A stretch of DNA of 44,866 bases from Candidatus Bathyanammoxibius amoris (lineage in GTDB: Bacteria; Planctomycetota; Brocadiia; Brocadiales; Bathyanammoxibiaceae). The notes under the pieces are model-generated. The model saw only the letters and a list, made by a program, of their open reading frames with translations. It was not told the origin of the DNA and ran no database searches. The translations under genes and the position numbers were made by a program. This document shows, piece by piece, positions 42,768-44,866 of the stretch. Location of the stretch: positions 1 through 44,866 of the forward strand of contig JAMXCW010000016.1 of NCBI GenBank assembly GCA_024451685.1. The letters run 5' to 3'. Position 1 is the first letter of the stretch, and each line of letters starts with the position of its first letter.

Positions 42768-44402
42768 CTAGTACATGTCTCCATACCCGCCGTATCCGCC
42801 GGGCATAGGTGGCGCGGCTTTCTTCTTTTCAGGAATTTGTCCTACAAGTGCATCCGTAGTCAGCAGGAGAGCCGCCACGCTGACGGCGTTTTGGAGCGCG
42901 CACCTGACAACTTTAGTCGGGTCAATGATACCCTCTTTTATCATGTCGCAGTATTTGTTCTTGCTTGCGTCATAGCCGAAGTTGTCGTTGCCGTCCATGA
43001 TCTTTTCTACGACTACCGGCCCGTGAATTCCCGCGTTGGAAGCTATCTGTGAGGTGGGTGCCCTCAGCGCGCGACGCAGGATGTCAACGCCGACAGCCTC
43101 ACCGCCCTTCAGCTTCAGCCCGTCGAGGGCCGAGAGGCTCCTTAAGAGTGCCACTCCGCCACCGGGGAGTATGCCTTCCTCCACCGCCGCGCGGGTAGCG
43201 TGAAGGGCGTCCTCCACCCTGGCCTTCTTCTCCTTCATCTCGCTCTCCGTCGCAGCGCCTACTTCTATTTGCGCCACGCCGCCAGCCAGCTTCGCCAGCC
43301 TCTCCTCCAACTTCTCACGGTCGTAGTCGGACGTAGTCGCGCTTATCTCATTTCTCATCTGTTCTATACGGCCCTGTATGGCCTTACTGTCACCGGCGCC
43401 CTCGATGATGGTGGTGTTCTCTTTTTCGATAACCACCTTCTTTGCCCTGCCCAGGTCGCTTAGTTTAACCCCCTCTATGTCTACGCCCAGGTCTTCAAAT
43501 ATGGCGTTTCCGCCCGTCAGGATGGCTATGTCCTGGAGCATCGCCTTGCGCTTGTCACCGTACCCCGGAGCCTTGACGGCGGCACACTTAAGCACACCGC
43601 GGAGTTTGTTGACCACTATCAGGGTCAGCGCCTCTCCCTCCACGTCTTCCGCTATTATCAACAGGGGTTTCCCCTGCTGGGCCACCTGTTCCAGAACGGG
43701 TACGATGCTCTTTGCGGTGCTTATCTTTTTCTCATGTATGAGCACATACGGCTCCTCCAGGACGGCCTCCATGCCCTTCGGGTCCGTTATGAAGTACGGT
43801 GAGAGATAGCCCTTGTCGAACTGAAGCCCTTCAATCCATTTTACGGTGGTCTCCAGGCTTTTACCCTCTTCCACGGTGATAACGCCGTCCTTGCCCACCT
43901 TCTCCATCGCATCGGCTATGATCTTGCCCACCTCATGGTCATGGTTTGACGCGACAGTGCCGACCTGCTCTATCTCCTTACGTCCTTTGACGGGGATACT
44001 TATCTGTTTGAGTTTCTTTACCACGGCCGCAGCCGCCTTATCGATTCCACGCTTCAGGGCCATCGCATTCTCACCGGCCGTTACGTTCTTCAGCCCCTCG
44101 ATGAAGATTGCCTCCGCCAGCACCGTTGCCGTCGTGGTGCCGTCACCGGCCACGTCACTGGTCTTCGCCGAGACGGACTTCACCATCTGCGCACCTATAT
44201 TCTCTAAATGGTCTTCAAGCTCTATCTCTTTGGCAACGGTGACACCGTCCTTGGTTATGGTGGGCGAGCCGAAGCTCTTTTGCAGTATCACGTTCCGGCC
44301 CCTCGGGCCTAGAGTTATCTTTACGGCGTCTGAGAGCTTCTTAATGCCGTTACGGATGGCCTCCCAGGCCTCCTGGTTGAAGACTATCTTTTTGGCTGGC
44401 AT
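42768..44402 (-). CDS. Chaperonin GroEL, paralogue 3 (beside hsp20-lon)
   Basis: A 544-residue Hsp60 with intact ATP site ([22 protein letters not shown]) and apical motif KGYLSPYF, where Tyr199/Tyr203/Phe204 of E. coli are kept and Arg197 is Lys. The C-terminus ([14 protein letters not shown]) is glycine-rich and closest to a flexible GGM tail, unlike paralogues 1 and 2. No groES is adjacent, so it must use the distant groES or act without one. AGGAG lies before the ATG. A 15-bp inverted repeat 155 bp upstream matches the one before groEL2. It is probably stress-responsive, given its hsp20-lon neighbours (inference). Confidence 0.95.
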   Translation of the reverse strand: MPAKKIVFNQEAWEAIRNGIKKLSDAVKITLGPRGRNVILQKSFGSPTITKDGVTVAKEIELEDHLENIGAQMVKSVSAKTSDVAGDGTTTATVLAEAIFIEGLKNVTAGENAMALKRGIDKAAAAVVKKLKQISIPVKGRKEIEQVGTVASNHDHEVGKIIADAMEKVGKDGVITVEEGKSLETTVKWIEGLQFDKGYLSPYFITDPKGMEAVLEEPYVLIHEKKISTAKSIVPVLEQVAQQGKPLLIIAEDVEGEALTLIVVNKLRGVLKCAAVKAPGYGDKRKAMLQDIAILTGGNAIFEDLGVDIEGVKLSDLGRAKKVVIEKENTTIIEGAGDSKAIQGRIEQMRNEISATTSDYDREKLEERLAKLAGGVAQIEVGAATESEMKEKKARVEDALHATRAAVEEGILPGGGVALLRSLSALDGLKLKGGEAVGVDILRRALRAPTSQIASNAGIHGPVVVEKIMDGNDNFGYDASKNKYCDMIKEGIIDPTKVVRCALQNAVSVAALLLTTDALVGQIPEKKKAAPPMPGGYGGYGDMY

Positions 44403-44556
44403 CTCTATCTCCTCTTTCTATATTGAAACTTATCTAATAAGTTAGCAAACCCAGTGCCAAAATTCCAGGCCCAAAACAATGGGTGAGTGTGCGTATAAGT
44501 GTTGTGTGTGTAGTACATTAAGTTGCGATATGACATTCCGTCCCCTCCCCCAGCGG

Positions 44557-44571
44557 CTGTCAAATTGGCAG
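44557..44571 (-). promoter_or_regulatory. Putative stress operator (inverted repeat) upstream of groEL3
   Basis: On the minus strand the site reads CTGCCAATTTGACAG, the same as the groEL2 site apart from the central base. It includes TTGACA, a possible -35 box, but a well-spaced -10 is not obvious. Confidence 0.55.
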
Positions 44572-44613
44572 TGTCTTGTATTTTTAACCATCCGCCTTTT
44601 TGCATGTTTTTGC

Positions 44614-44665
44614 GTAGGGACAGGGCTTGTCCCTGTCCGCGGACAGCCGCAAGGGCTGTCCCTAC
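44614..44665. repeat. REP-like double hairpin
   Basis: Two 21-nt hairpins, each with perfect 8-bp arms (GGACAGGG/CCCTGTCC and GGACAGCC/GGCTGTCC) and 5-nt loops, are separated by GC. GTAG and CTAC flank them, so GTAGGGACAG and CTGTCCCTAC also pair over the whole element. The arrangement matches the elements at 12729-12780 and 20690-20712. Confidence 0.75.
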
Positions 44666-44707
44666 AATAAACTTTGCTTCCACAGAATGACGTTGGCCAA
44701 ATTTCTT

Positions 44708-44866
44708 CTACTGCGGTTCGGCGTATTCCTTGGAGAACAGGCGGTTTACTCTGGTGTCGGCCTCAAGGAGGCCGGTAAGGATCAGTTCTATACCCGTCTC
44801 GGAGACGATGTATTCTTGCCCCTCGTCGGTGGTAAGGGGCTGGTTGTGCGCAATCTTGTTTATCAT
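44708..44866 (-). CDS. Small protein or 3' part of a gene at the window edge, 52 aa
   Basis: On the minus strand a frame runs from ATG at the last three bases of the window to a TAG at 44708. The residues (TTDEGQEYIVSETGIELILTG is split in the middle by no stop; LEADTRVNRLFSKEY follows) look like a real protein rather than random sequence. Because the ATG coincides with the window edge, the gene could be complete or could continue upstream. I do not recognise the family. It lies 307 bp upstream of groEL3 on the same strand. Confidence 0.5.
   Translation of the reverse strand: MINKIAHNQPLTTDEGQEYIVSETGIELILTGLLEADTRVNRLFSKEYAEPQ

Larger units (their letters stand above)
44403..44707. other. 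305-bp upstream region of groEL3
   Basis: It contains the putative operator (44557-44571) and a REP-like double hairpin (44614-44665). No gene is supported; short frames here have no ribosome-binding site. Confidence 0.5.

Overview
The window looks like part of a Planctomycetota chromosome, possibly an anammox-type Brocadiales relative. This is inferred from gene content: three GroEL paralogues, a SecD-SecF fusion with a very large periplasmic part, a metal-dependent-type KdsA (so LPS and an outer membrane), an AhbC-like haem-synthesis radical SAM enzyme, and a TPR protein carrying RNA polymerase alpha-CTD modules. No rRNA, hydrazine or nitrite gene is present to settle the lineage. Coding density is high, GC is moderate (about half), and genes lie in long co-directional blocks. 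No tRNA, rRNA, CRISPR array or intact mobile element was recognised.

Layout. (1) 3-3960, plus: 3' part of a B12-binding-type radical SAM gene, a DUF362-ferredoxin gene and mgtE. (2) 4139-16618, minus: exported CbiX-like protein and der, a hypothetical gene next to two decayed genes, an XRE/HD-GYP fusion, a membrane protein, dnaJ-grpE-yacG, then groEL2-groES-groEL1. (3) 16851-20545, plus: uvrA and a DUF6602-like protein. (4) 20779-23469, minus: acyl-CoA dehydrogenase, a degenerate GGDEF protein and kdsA. (5) 23795-38007, plus: TPR/alpha-CTD protein, ruvC-ruvA-ruvB, queH, spoIID-like, tgt-yajC-secDF, LysM protein, PQQ-like propeller, ahbC-like. (6) 38034-44866, minus: class V aminotransferase, small protein, lon, hsp20, groEL3 and the 3' part of a small gene.

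How the genes work together. Protein quality control dominates: DnaJ/GrpE, three GroELs with one GroES, Hsp20 and Lon. Both groEL transcription units have a near-identical 15-bp inverted repeat (CTGCCAAWTTGACAG on the coding strand) about 155-175 bp upstream of their first start codon, and no CIRCE element was seen, which suggests a shared non-CIRCE regulator. DNA repair is represented by UvrA and RuvABC. QueH and Tgt belong to queuosine tRNA modification, YajC/SecDF to protein export, and the SpoIID-like and LysM proteins to the cell wall.

The strongest candidates for undescribed biology are the TPR protein with two tandem alpha-CTD domains (23795-25147), the SecF half with about five repeats of a periplasmic subdomain (32605-33852), the shared groEL operator, the XRE/HD-GYP fusion with altered catalytic residues, and the inverted repeat straddling the ahbC-like promoter.
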